A DNA stretch of 21,972 nucleotides from a virus: positions 6,350 through 28,321 of the IMG/VR virus record IMGVR_UViG_3300030333_000881, one strand, 5' to 3'. Position numbers and translations under genes: made by a program. The stretch's first letter is position 1. Every line of letters starts with the position of its first letter. Below, one piece after another: positions 8,664 to 15,875 of the stretch. Below the pieces are notes generated by a model. That model ran no database searches, had not been told where the DNA came from, and worked only from the letters and a program-made list of their open reading frames with translations.

Positions 8664-10574
8664 ATGGCAGTCACAGAACTAAGAGTTGCGAACATCCAAG
8701 GTCTGTCTCCTGCATTTACAACAACGATTAATGGACATTCTATATTATCGTTAAAAGGTGATCTGAGAGTCAATAACCAACAGTATATGCCTATGCCAGC
8801 AGGTGATAAGGCAGCAAGGGTTACTGTACCTATTAGTGGTAGTGTTAGATGGTCTACAGATCTTAATAATTTTGAATTTTATATTGGACGAGGTACGTCA
8901 AAGTGGTCTACTTCCAACTGGATGACTGCTACAGGTGGTACAGTTACTACAACTGGTAATTTTAAGATTCATACATTTTACAGTAGTGATACATTTTCTG
9001 TTGGTAATGGTGGTGACGCTGAAGTCTGGGTAATTGGAGGCGGTGGCGGTGGAGGAGGCGGTGGTGCCAACTCTGGATCTCCTGGTGGTGGAGGTGGTGG
9101 ATTAGTTTATGCTAAAGTACCTCTTACTGGTGGAAATTATTCTGTAACTGTAGGTAGTGGTGGTCAAGGTGGTAAAGCAAGTTCAGGTAATTCATCTGCT
9201 GCGGGTGCAGGTGGTAACTCATCTGTAACAATAGGTGGACAAATATTTTTAGCAACAGGTGGACAAGGAACTGGTGCTATTAATGGAAATTATAATAGTA
9301 CGACAAATATTTCAGGTGGTACAGGAACAATAGGTGGTAGTACATCATACTCTTATGGTGGAACTAACGCAGTATTTGGAACAGGAGGATATGGAGGACA
9401 TGGTGGTAACTCCACCTCTAACGCTAATGCTGGAGCAAGTGGAACAAATTTTGCTCCTGGTGGTGGAGGAGGTGGTACTAATAATGGTAGTGCTGCTAAT
9501 GGTGGTAATGGATCTGCTGCTTACTTCACAGGTGGTGGAGGAGGTGGAGGACGTGATGGAGACGGTAATAATAGTCCTGCGGTTGGATATGGTGGATCGG
9601 GTTGGTATACTGGAGGAAATGGTGCTAACGTAAGTAGTATTCTAGCAACAAATGGAGGTGGACCTGTCGGAGGTTCACGAGGAGATTTAGGTAGTAGTAG
9701 ATGGAACGCTGGAGGAGGTGGAGCATCTTGTGGCGGTGGAGGTGGAGGAGCAGGAGACTCTTCAAACTCCCCTAATGCCTCTGGTGGTCAAGGTGGAGGT
9801 GGAGCAGTAATATTCAAATATCAATATAAAGCAGCAGCAGAAGGTGGAGCAGGAGCAATAGCAGGTTCTAGTGCTGACAATCCTGCTGATTCAGCAGCAG
9901 AAGCAGCAGCAGCAGGTTTAACTGGTAGTGTTGTTTACCTGAATGTTCATGGTCAAGTTGTACAAATGGAGTTTGATGCAGGTGATAGGTATGGTAGTGG
10001 TCATGTAGGATGGGCAAAAATGGATAATGTCACATTTGGGGCAAATAATACCATTATTCCATATACAGTTTATGGTTCACCATCTACTATAATACCTGCA
10101 TTTAATAATCAATCTGTTGACTCTACTTCCAATAGTACTATTGCTCAAGGAACTCATAGAATAGGTAGAAACCAATCTCATGGTGGTGGTAACTCATTAT
10201 CTACAATTAGAATTGGTCTTCCTAAATTAACTAGGGTACATTATACTGCTCAATATGTATCTGGTGGTAATGATAGTGCTGACTTTGGTAGTTTCACTCA
10301 AAACTTTAATGGAATTATTGGTAATAACCCTTATGAGAATAATGGATCTGGATACTGGGCAGTAATATGGTCTGGTAATAATAATAGTTGGAATAGTGAT
10401 ATGACTATTATTGATCCAGGTAACTTAACAAGTGGAAACCAGGCACACTCTCAAACTATTGGACCTGTTGGGTTTAATTCTCAAACTACTACAGATCCTT
10501 GGGTAATTTGGGGAACTACCGATGCTTATCGGGAGTATCGTTATACAAACTCTTGGACAATTTGGGTACATTAA
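8664..10574 (+). CDS. glycine-rich fibre/adhesin, paralogue A
   Basis: A 636-aa protein in three parts. The N-terminal ~110 residues hold a diverged fibre module (ARVTVPISGSVRWST). Residues ~124-385 are a long Gly-rich shaft introduced by VWVIGGGGGGGG, of the kind seen in phage fibre and adhesin glycine-rich domains. Residues 405-636 are a C-terminal domain shared with the genes at 10576 and 11572, ending in WGTTDAYREYRYTNSWTIWVH-like sequence. That domain begins NPADSAAEAAAAGLTG, reminiscent of fibrinogen-related domains. Likely a receptor-binding fibre. The gene starts immediately after the previous stop. The DNA of the shaft is highly repetitive (GGT/GGA codons). Confidence 0.85.
   Translation: MAVTELRVANIQGLSPAFTTTINGHSILSLKGDLRVNNQQYMPMPAGDKAARVTVPISGSVRWSTDLNNFEFYIGRGTSKWSTSNWMTATGGTVTTTGNFKIHTFYSSDTFSVGNGGDAEVWVIGGGGGGGGGGANSGSPGGGGGGLVYAKVPLTGGNYSVTVGSGGQGGKASSGNSSAAGAGGNSSVTIGGQIFLATGGQGTGAINGNYNSTTNISGGTGTIGGSTSYSYGGTNAVFGTGGYGGHGGNSTSNANAGASGTNFAPGGGGGGTNNGSAANGGNGSAAYFTGGGGGGGRDGDGNNSPAVGYGGSGWYTGGNGANVSSILATNGGGPVGGSRGDLGSSRWNAGGGGASCGGGGGGAGDSSNSPNASGGQGGGGAVIFKYQYKAAAEGGAGAIAGSSADNPADSAAEAAAAGLTGSVVYLNVHGQVVQMEFDAGDRYGSGHVGWAKMDNVTFGANNTIIPYTVYGSPSTIIPAFNNQSVDSTSNSTIAQGTHRIGRNQSHGGGNSLSTIRIGLPKLTRVHYTAQYVSGGNDSADFGSFTQNFNGIIGNNPYENNGSGYWAVIWSGNNNSWNSDMTIIDPGNLTSGNQAHSQTIGPVGFNSQTTTDPWVIWGTTDAYREYRYTNSWTIWVH
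10221..10289 (+). repeat. 69-bp tract identical to 13126-13194
   Basis: Within the shared C-terminal domain of paralogue A, these 69 bases are identical, base for base, to 13126-13194 in paralogue C, including third codon positions. A second identical 41-bp tract pairs 10323-10363 with 13228-13268. The flanking sequence differs, so these are local tracts of identity, best explained by recombination or a recent duplication. Confidence 0.9.
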
Positions 10575-10575
10575 T

Positions 10576-11559
10576 ATGAGTCAAATAACTACATCACATA
10601 TAACAGGAATCGCATCAACACTAGAGCAGGTTACTATATCTGCTGGTCATACATTAAAAGTGTCTGGTGCTATAGAATGTGACCATACTGGTGCATTACA
10701 ATTACCAACAGGAACAACTGCTCAACGTCCAGGAAGTCCTCAAGCAGGATATTTTAGGTTTAATACTACAGAAAGTAAGTTTGAAGCATGGGATGATACT
10801 AATAGTGAGTGGAAAGAATTTGGTAGTGCTCCAATAGGATCAGATCAAGGAAATCCTGCTAATTCAGCAAAAGAGGCAGCAGCAGCAGGTCTACCATCTG
10901 GTACAGCATGGATTAATATTGGTTCTACAGCATATGCCTTTGAATATGATGCTAGTGATAGATTTGGTACAGGAGATAGTGGTTGGATTAAGTATGATAG
11001 AGTTTTCTTTGGTGATAATAATAGTACCATAAGTCATACAGAATATGGTAGTCCGAGCACAATTATTCCTGCATGGAATGTCAGTAGTACTAGTAGTACA
11101 AGTAATTCTACTATTGCTGCTGGTAGACATAGGATTGGTAGAGAACAATCACACGCAGGTGGTAACTCTCTTTCAACTATCAGGGTTCAATTACCTCAAC
11201 TAACTAAAGTTCAATATTCTGCTAGTTATGTATCTGGTGGTGCTGATGCTGCTGACTTTGGTTCATTTAACCAAAACTTTAATGGTATTGTAAATAATAG
11301 TCCTTATGAGAATAATGGATCTGGTTATTGGATGGTAATATGGGATGGTAATACAAGTGGTAACTTTAGTAATAATATGCTTATTACTGACCCAGGTAAT
11401 TTAACAAGTGGTAATAACTCTCACTCTCAAAATACTGGTGTATTATCATTTGGTAGTCAAAGAGGATCAGTAGGTAGTCCACCATTTGCTATCTGGGGTA
11501 CTACTGATGCTTATCGTGAGTATAGATATACTAACGAGTGGACATTATGGTTACACTAA
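10576..11559 (+). CDS. tail-fibre protein without Gly shaft, paralogue B
   Basis: A 327-aa protein. An in-frame start also exists inside the previous gene (10522), but ATG 10576, one base after that gene's stop, gives MSQITTSHITGIAS, a normal fibre N-terminus, so I use it. Residues ~40-75 hold the fibre module (GTTAQRPGSPQAGYFRFNT, then Trp, Asp and Trp). Residues 92-327 are the shared C-terminal domain, here with the clearest fibrinogen-like entry (GLPSGTAWINIGSTAY). It lacks the glycine-rich shaft of its two paralogues, as if the shaft had been lost or never acquired. A receptor-binding role is inferred. Confidence 0.85.
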   Translation: MSQITTSHITGIASTLEQVTISAGHTLKVSGAIECDHTGALQLPTGTTAQRPGSPQAGYFRFNTTESKFEAWDDTNSEWKEFGSAPIGSDQGNPANSAKEAAAAGLPSGTAWINIGSTAYAFEYDASDRFGTGDSGWIKYDRVFFGDNNSTISHTEYGSPSTIIPAWNVSSTSSTSNSTIAAGRHRIGREQSHAGGNSLSTIRVQLPQLTKVQYSASYVSGGADAADFGSFNQNFNGIVNNSPYENNGSGYWMVIWDGNTSGNFSNNMLITDPGNLTSGNNSHSQNTGVLSFGSQRGSVGSPPFAIWGTTDAYREYRYTNEWTLWLH

Positions 11560-11571
11560 TTTTTAATTAAA

Positions 11572-13482
11572 ATGAGTACATTAGTCGTTAACGAATTAAA
11601 TGCAGCAAGGGAAGCGGAATATAGAATCCGTATGCCTAGTAATGCTCATTTAAATATTTCAGGAACACTATCTATAGATAATACTGCTGGATCTCAAGCA
11701 CAAATAATATTTCCTAAGGGTAATTCTGCTCAGAGACCAGGAACTCCTGTTGCTGGAATGGTAAGAATTAACACTAATTTTTATGGTGGAAAAAATGTAG
11801 AGGTGTTAGAAGGATATGATGGAACTGCATGGATAGCATTAGTAGAATCTGCTGAGATTGAAGGAGAAACCGTAGTCAATCCAAATGCACAAGGAGGTCA
11901 GACTCTTCTTGCAAATGGATATAAGTATCATATATTTAAAGATACTGGTAGTACAGATTTTACATTTATAAGTCCAGCAGAAGGTGTTAATATTGAATAT
12001 GTAATCGTCGGTGGTGGCGGTGGAGGTGGAGGAGGAGACGTTGGTGCTGGTGGAGGTGCTGGCGGTTTCCGAACTAATAAATCTGGATCACCATCTGGAG
12101 GAGGATGTAGTGCCGAACCTGCCATGATTGTTACACCAGGAACTTATCCTGTAGTAGTAGGTGCTGGTGGAAATGGTGGTAGTAGTTCTGGTGGATATGG
12201 TAGTGATGGAGGAGACTCAAGTTTTAATAATATAATTTCTGAAGGTGGAGGTGGTGCTCCTGGATGGAGTGCTAGTAATGGAAAATCAGGTGGATCTGGA
12301 TCAGGTTCAACAGGATCAGGTGGCAACAATCCAGGTTCAGGTACAAATTGTCAGGGATATGCAGGTGGAACAGGATTAGGTGGTAGTAACTATCCTCAAG
12401 GTGGAGGAGGTGGTGCAGGTGAAGCAGGAGAAAATGCACCTAACCAAAACCAAGCAGGTAAAGGTGGTGATGGTTTACCTAACCCATTCCAAGATACTAA
12501 TATTGGACAGTCAAGTGGTGGTCAAAGATACCTCGCTGGTGGAGGTGGAGGTGGTGTAGAAAGTAATGCAACAGTTGGTAATGGTGGTGTTGGTGGAGGT
12601 GGTATAGGTGGTCGTCAAAGTCCTAACCTAGATCCTGGAAATGGTCTCCCTAATACTGGAGGTGGTGGAGGTGGAGAAGATAATCAGACAGGTGGATCTG
12701 GAGGTTCAGGTCTGGTAATTCTTAGGTATGCTTTTGTGGATGATGGAACTTCAGCACCAGCAATAGCAGGTTCTACTCAAGATAATCCAGCAACTTCTGC
12801 TAGACAGGCAGCAGCAGACGGATTAACTGGAGATAAGATATGGTTGACTATTGGTAATAATGCCTATGAAATGGATTTTGATGCTAGTGATAGATATAGT
12901 AGTGGCAATAGTGGATGGGCAAAATTTGATAATGGTGTATTTGGTGCTAACAACGCAACAATAGATTACACAGTCTATGGTTCACCATCTAGTATAATAC
13001 CAGCATTTAATAATAACTCTGTTGACTCTACTTCTAACTCTACTATTAGTTCTGGTACTCATAGAATAGGTAGAAATCAAAGTCATAATGGTGGTAACTC
13101 ACTATCAACTATTAGGATCATGTTACCTAAATTAACTAGGGTACATTATACTGCTCAATATGTATCTGGTGGTAATGATAGTGCTGACTTTGGTTCATTT
13201 AACCAAAACTATAGTGGTATCATAAACAATAACCCTTATGAGAATAATGGATCTGGATACTGGGCAGTTATATGGGATGGTAATTCAAGTGGTGGTTTTG
13301 GTGATAGTATGTTAATCATAGATCCAGGTAACTTGACAAGTGGAAACCAATCACACTCTCAAACTATTCTTTCTGGTTCTTTTGGTTCTGAAACAGGAGA
13401 TGACCCTTATATAATTTGGGGAACTACTGATGCTTACAGAGAGTATAGGTACACAAACTCTTGGACTCTTTGGGTTCATTAA
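11572..13482 (+). CDS. glycine-rich fibre/adhesin, paralogue C
   Basis: A 636-aa protein, the same length and plan as paralogue A. It has an N-terminal fibre module (SAQRPGTPVAGMVRINT near residues 57-73), a Gly-rich shaft from about residue 146 (VIVGGGGGGGGG) to about 382 (VILRYAF), and the shared C-terminal domain at 404-636. Its C-terminal domain is closer to A than to B: A and C share long runs such as VHYTAQYVSGGNDSADFGSF. The N-terminal ~50 residues differ from A. Spacing to the previous gene is 12 bases. The pair A/C suggests duplication followed by exchange. Confidence 0.85.
   Translation: MSTLVVNELNAAREAEYRIRMPSNAHLNISGTLSIDNTAGSQAQIIFPKGNSAQRPGTPVAGMVRINTNFYGGKNVEVLEGYDGTAWIALVESAEIEGETVVNPNAQGGQTLLANGYKYHIFKDTGSTDFTFISPAEGVNIEYVIVGGGGGGGGGDVGAGGGAGGFRTNKSGSPSGGGCSAEPAMIVTPGTYPVVVGAGGNGGSSSGGYGSDGGDSSFNNIISEGGGGAPGWSASNGKSGGSGSGSTGSGGNNPGSGTNCQGYAGGTGLGGSNYPQGGGGGAGEAGENAPNQNQAGKGGDGLPNPFQDTNIGQSSGGQRYLAGGGGGGVESNATVGNGGVGGGGIGGRQSPNLDPGNGLPNTGGGGGGEDNQTGGSGGSGLVILRYAFVDDGTSAPAIAGSTQDNPATSARQAAADGLTGDKIWLTIGNNAYEMDFDASDRYSSGNSGWAKFDNGVFGANNATIDYTVYGSPSSIIPAFNNNSVDSTSNSTISSGTHRIGRNQSHNGGNSLSTIRIMLPKLTRVHYTAQYVSGGNDSADFGSFNQNYSGIINNNPYENNGSGYWAVIWDGNSSGGFGDSMLIIDPGNLTSGNQSHSQTILSGSFGSETGDDPYIIWGTTDAYREYRYTNSWTLWVH
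13126..13194 (+). repeat. 69-bp tract identical to 10221-10289
   Basis: This is the copy of the identical tract described at 10221-10289, inside paralogue C about 2.9 kb away. Identity at synonymous positions points to DNA-level exchange rather than protein-level selection alone. Confidence 0.9.
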
Positions 13483-13484
13483 CT

Positions 13485-13492
13485 TATAAATA
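13485..13492 (+). promoter_or_regulatory. T4-type late promoter (TATAAATA)
   Basis: An exact TATAAATA lies just after the stop of paralogue C and ends 19 bp before ATG 13512. It would start a separate late transcript covering the small fibre genes, the chaperone-like gene and the oxygenase gene. Confidence 0.75.
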
Positions 13493-13511
13493 TTTAAAAA
13501 CGTAGTAGAAA

Positions 13512-13931
13512 ATGTCAACACTTAATGTCGATACTATAAAAGATAAAGGTGGTACTACTGGACCTACTTTGGGAGGTAATACTGCATGTACGGGGAACTT
13601 TACTCTTACGGGTAGTTTACTATCCCCAGGTGGAGGGACTTATGCAGGATTAAGTGCTGACGCTTTAGTACACTCTGGTGGTAACACAGTCACGTTAGCA
13701 GCAGATAATTTATCTCCTACTGTTGGAACTATAGATTTAGGATCAACATCTAATAGATGGAATAACATCTATACAAGTGACTTAGACTTATCTAATGAAA
13801 AAATTACTGGTGGTAATGATGTGGATGGGACTTGGGGTTCCTACACCATCCAAGAGGGTGAATCGGATCTCTTCTTGATAAATAGGAGAAATGGTAAAAA
13901 GTATAAGTTTAATCTTACGGAGGTTTCCTGA
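13512..13931 (+). CDS. small tail-fibre protein, conserved C-terminal domain
   Basis: A 139-aa protein starting MSTLNVDTIKDKGG, a typical marine-phage fibre N-terminus. Residues ~70-139 carry a segment I recognise from cyanophage fibres: a GTIDLGSTSNRWNNIYTSD stretch, then NDVDGTWGSYTIQEGESDLF and finally KKYKFNLTEV. This looks like a fibre tip domain that can end larger fibres, here as a stand-alone gene. It is preceded by an exact late promoter, and its 3' end supplies the CGGAGGT ribosome-binding site (13918-13924) of the next gene. Confidence 0.85.
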   Translation: MSTLNVDTIKDKGGTTGPTLGGNTACTGNFTLTGSLLSPGGGTYAGLSADALVHSGGNTVTLAADNLSPTVGTIDLGSTSNRWNNIYTSDLDLSNEKITGGNDVDGTWGSYTIQEGESDLFLINRRNGKKYKFNLTEVS

Positions 13932-13933
13932 TA

Positions 13934-14359
13934 ATGGCACTAATTGGACCTAGAGAGAACTCCTCTCAGTTATACAATAATGATCTTGACACAAGTTCGA
14001 GTGGTAATAACACACAAACTCCTGCAAGTGTAAGTACAAGTGAACCTGGTGCATATATTATTCATGCAGGTTATTCTCCATCTGACCAAAGTGGTAACTA
14101 TCCCAATAATGACTGGGACGCTTGGGCAGTTAGATGTTATGTTGGTGGATCGCAGTTAGGTTCTCAAATGAGAGGACAAGAAGGTGGTATTCAAACATAT
14201 CGTATTGCAGGTTCTCACTGCTGGTATTGGAATAAGACCAGTACATCTTCAGAAAATATAGAGGTGAGATGCAATTCTTATTGGGGTGAAGGTGACAACG
14301 ACGGAGGAGGACAACGAGGATTCCTTAACGTTGGTATATTCCGTTTAGGTAAGCACTAA
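13934..14359 (+). CDS. hypothetical fibre-associated protein
   Basis: A 141-aa, Ser/Gly/Asn-rich protein (MALIGPRENSSQLYNND) with no recognised domain. It has four Trp and three Cys residues (about C57, C86, C102), little Lys, no signal peptide and no membrane helix. Composition and location among fibre genes suggest a beta-rich virion or tip protein. It has an excellent ribosome-binding site (CGGAGGT) and is followed ten bases later by the chaperone-like gene. Function is inferred from context only. Confidence 0.7.
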   Translation: MALIGPRENSSQLYNNDLDTSSSGNNTQTPASVSTSEPGAYIIHAGYSPSDQSGNYPNNDWDAWAVRCYVGGSQLGSQMRGQEGGIQTYRIAGSHCWYWNKTSTSSENIEVRCNSYWGEGDNDGGGQRGFLNVGIFRLGKH

Positions 14360-14369
14360 GGAGGAAATT

Positions 14370-14735
14370 ATGGCAGATAAAACAGATGGAGTAATAGTTA
14401 AACCGATTGGTGACTGTTTAATGAAGATGGGTATCAAGGACTTTGTTGTTGATATTAATGCTAATGCAGTTTTACAACCAACATTAACTGAATCTCAAAC
14501 AGCACAATTAAACGCACTAATTGATTCCGAATGGCCAAAGATGAAGATAAGAGGTAGAAGAAATAAACTTCTTGCTCAATGTGATTGGATGGCAAATTCT
14601 GATTATACTATGTCTGATGAGTGGAAAACATATAGACAAGCATTAAGAGACTTGCCAGCAAATTCACCTGATGCTAGAATAAATCAAACAACAGGTAGAT
14701 TAGAAAATGTTACCTGGCCAACGAAACCTAGTTAA
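14370..14735 (+). CDS. tail fibre assembly chaperone-like protein
   Basis: A 121-aa protein whose C-terminal half carries the hallmark of phage tail (fibre) assembly chaperones: RRNKLLAQCDW (residues 63-73) and YRQALRDLP (88-96). In other phages this segment often sits in small proteins encoded beside tail-fibre genes that help fibres fold and attach. Here it directly follows the fibre cluster. It has the strongest ribosome-binding site in the late module (AAGGAGG, 14358-14364), suggesting abundant expression. The N-terminal ~40 residues have no recognised motif. Family call is good; direct partner fibres are unknown. Confidence 0.8.
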   Translation: MADKTDGVIVKPIGDCLMKMGIKDFVVDINANAVLQPTLTESQTAQLNALIDSEWPKMKIRGRRNKLLAQCDWMANSDYTMSDEWKTYRQALRDLPANSPDARINQTTGRLENVTWPTKPS

Positions 14736-14752
14736 AATAATATTATTTTATT

Positions 14753-15265
14753 ATGAAAATTGATGTGATTGAGGATTACTTAGATCCCTCAGATTTTGAA
14801 CAATTAAAAACTACACTATTGAAAGATGAGTTCCCTTGGTTCTTAAGTACAATAGTAAATAGCGATGATACTCTTGCTCCTGATTGGAATACGCAAATAG
14901 TACATCGCTTTTATGATAATAATGTACCTACATCATCATTCTTACAGGCATTAGATCCAGTATTTGCTAGGATAATTGCATCTGGTATGACAAGTTTGCA
15001 TAAAGTTAAAGGTAATATAATTTTTAAAACAGAGAATATAATAGAGCACGGATATCATGTAGATATAACAGATCATAGACCATACTTCAGAACATCTATT
15101 CTTTATATGAATACATGTGATGGTTATACTAAGTTTGAAGATGGTACAATAGTAACGTCAGAAGCAAATAGATTCGTTACTTTTCCTACATCTATGAGAC
15201 ATACTGGTACTACTTGTACTGATGCTAGTTTTAGGATGGTATTAAATTTCAATTACGCTATTTAA
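14753..15265 (+). CDS. 2-oxoglutarate/Fe(II)-dependent oxygenase
   Basis: A 170-aa protein with the facial triad of the 2OG-Fe(II) superfamily: H102-x-D104 (in GYHVD), a distal H150 (MRHTG) and R161 (FRMVLNF), the Arg that binds the 2-oxoglutarate carboxylate. The GYTKFEDG segment between them and the length fit phage prolyl-hydroxylase-like oxygenases, which are common in T4-like cyanophages. The substrate is unknown. Its position as the last gene after fibre and chaperone genes suggests it may hydroxylate a virion protein (inference). The ATG at 14753 follows an A/T-rich gap with no clear ribosome-binding site. Confidence 0.88.
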   Translation: MKIDVIEDYLDPSDFEQLKTTLLKDEFPWFLSTIVNSDDTLAPDWNTQIVHRFYDNNVPTSSFLQALDPVFARIIASGMTSLHKVKGNIIFKTENIIEHGYHVDITDHRPYFRTSILYMNTCDGYTKFEDGTIVTSEANRFVTFPTSMRHTGTTCTDASFRMVLNFNYAI

Positions 15266-15306
15266 AAATGTACAATTACCGATTTCGGTAAAAAAAGGTC
15301 AATGTA
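15261..15306 (+). repeat. degenerate copy of part of the 15376 gene
   Basis: Starting inside the stop codon of the oxygenase gene, this stretch aligns with 15518-15564 within the next gene. A 13-bp exact match (15270-15282 with 15527-15539) and a 10-bp exact match (15297-15306 with 15555-15564) are separated by a diverged middle with one base of length difference. It reads as a non-coding remnant of a duplicated gene fragment. It also forms a small hairpin (TTACCG-ATTT-CGGTAA, 15276-15291) without a following T-run. Confidence 0.6.
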
Positions 15307-15323
15307 CTTACTGGCACATAGTA

Positions 15324-15352
15324 TAGACAACTGTCAATAAACATGCTATACT
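15324..15352 (+). promoter_or_regulatory. sigma70-type early promoter
   Basis: TAGACA (15324-15329) and TATACT (15347-15352) are separated by exactly 17 bp, a strong fit to a host sigma70 promoter. Transcription would begin near 15359, giving a leader of about 17 nt before ATG 15376. No late element is nearby. It marks the change from the late structural module to the small-gene and DNA-modification region. Confidence 0.7.
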
Positions 15353-15375
15353 CATGGATGTAATTGAGCAAGATA

Positions 15376-15636
15376 ATGCCAAGTTTTTATTTACAATCTA
15401 TTGACGAAGATGGTGTAACTACAACCAAATCGTTTGACGCAGTATATTTAGATCATGCTGTGGAGTATATTGGTGACTTCTTGCAAGGTAGTGGTTTTTG
15501 TTTTGATGAACTAACAGTTTCAAAAAGTACAATTACCGAAATCGAGGAAGAAGGGGTCAATGTAGTTAAATCTGAAGAACTTCTTAAAAGGGTAGCAAAC
15601 ACTACTGACACAATATATCGTCAGACTGACGTATAA
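15376..15636 (+). CDS. small acidic hypothetical protein
   Basis: An 86-aa acidic protein (MPSFYLQSIDEDGVTT) with beta-prone and helical segments and no recognised domain. An in-frame TTG at 15364 would add four residues (MSKI), but transcription probably starts near 15359, so ATG 15376 is preferred. It is the first gene after the early promoter. Part of its sequence (15518-15564) has a degenerate duplicate in the upstream intergenic region. Function unknown; small early proteins like this in phages often act on host machinery, but nothing here shows that. Confidence 0.7.
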   Translation: MPSFYLQSIDEDGVTTTKSFDAVYLDHAVEYIGDFLQGSGFCFDELTVSKSTITEIEEEGVNVVKSEELLKRVANTTDTIYRQTDV

Positions 15637-15680
15637 CCTATATAAAATACAGTTCATTTGTTGTACATTTTTCCAAAAAC

Positions 15681-15875
15681 ATGGGCAAGACATTTAGACG
15701 AGGTGGTGCCGAGCGAGGATATTCTTCTCCAGGCAAATCACTAAGAGATAAACGTCAACGAGGAACTAATCGTTCCGAGTTCAGAGATGATAAAAATATC
15801 AAAGATATGAAATATCATCCTAAGGAAAATATCAGAAAGTATCAAACATTTACCGAGGAGGAACTATGGGGTTAA
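15681..15875 (+). CDS. small basic hypothetical protein
   Basis: A 64-aa, Arg/Lys-rich protein (MGKTFRRGGAERGYSS... DKRQRGTNRSEFRDD) with an acidic C-terminal end (TFTEEELWG). It looks disordered and could bind nucleic acid, which is an inference from charge. Its start lies in an A/T-rich gap without a strong ribosome-binding site. Its 3' end contains the GAGGAGG that serves the next gene, which overlaps it by ten bases. Resembles small hypothetical proteins of T4-like cyanophages. Confidence 0.65.
   Translation: MGKTFRRGGAERGYSSPGKSLRDKRQRGTNRSEFRDDKNIKDMKYHPKENIRKYQTFTEEELWG

Noticed and set aside
9334-9633. Second long + strand frame inside the glycine-rich shaft of paralogue A
   Set aside because: It is a shifted frame through repetitive GGT/GGA codons, giving a low-complexity Val/Leu/Glu protein; the fibre frame is clearly the coding one.
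10522-10575. Upstream start for paralogue B inside paralogue A
   Set aside because: It would add 18 residues with no fibre character; ATG 10576, one base after the previous stop, gives a normal fibre N-terminus.
11928-12329. Proline-rich reading frames on the minus strand
   Set aside because: They are the reverse complement of the glycine-rich shaft of paralogue C (GGN codons read as NCC), with no ribosome-binding sites and no recognisable protein.
9034-12720. Glycine-codon repeats as a tandem-repeat or CRISPR-like array
   Set aside because: The repeats are codon-level low complexity inside open fibre genes, without constant repeat length or spacers.
14734-14749. Perfect 16-bp palindrome AAAATAATATTATTTT
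   Set aside because: It is purely A/T in an A/T-rich gap and expected by chance; no neighbouring signal supports an operator or terminator.
15276-15291. Hairpin TTACCG-ATTT-CGGTAA as a terminator for the late module
   Set aside because: The stem is short and is followed by A residues and GG rather than a T-run on the + strand; better read as part of the degenerate gene copy.
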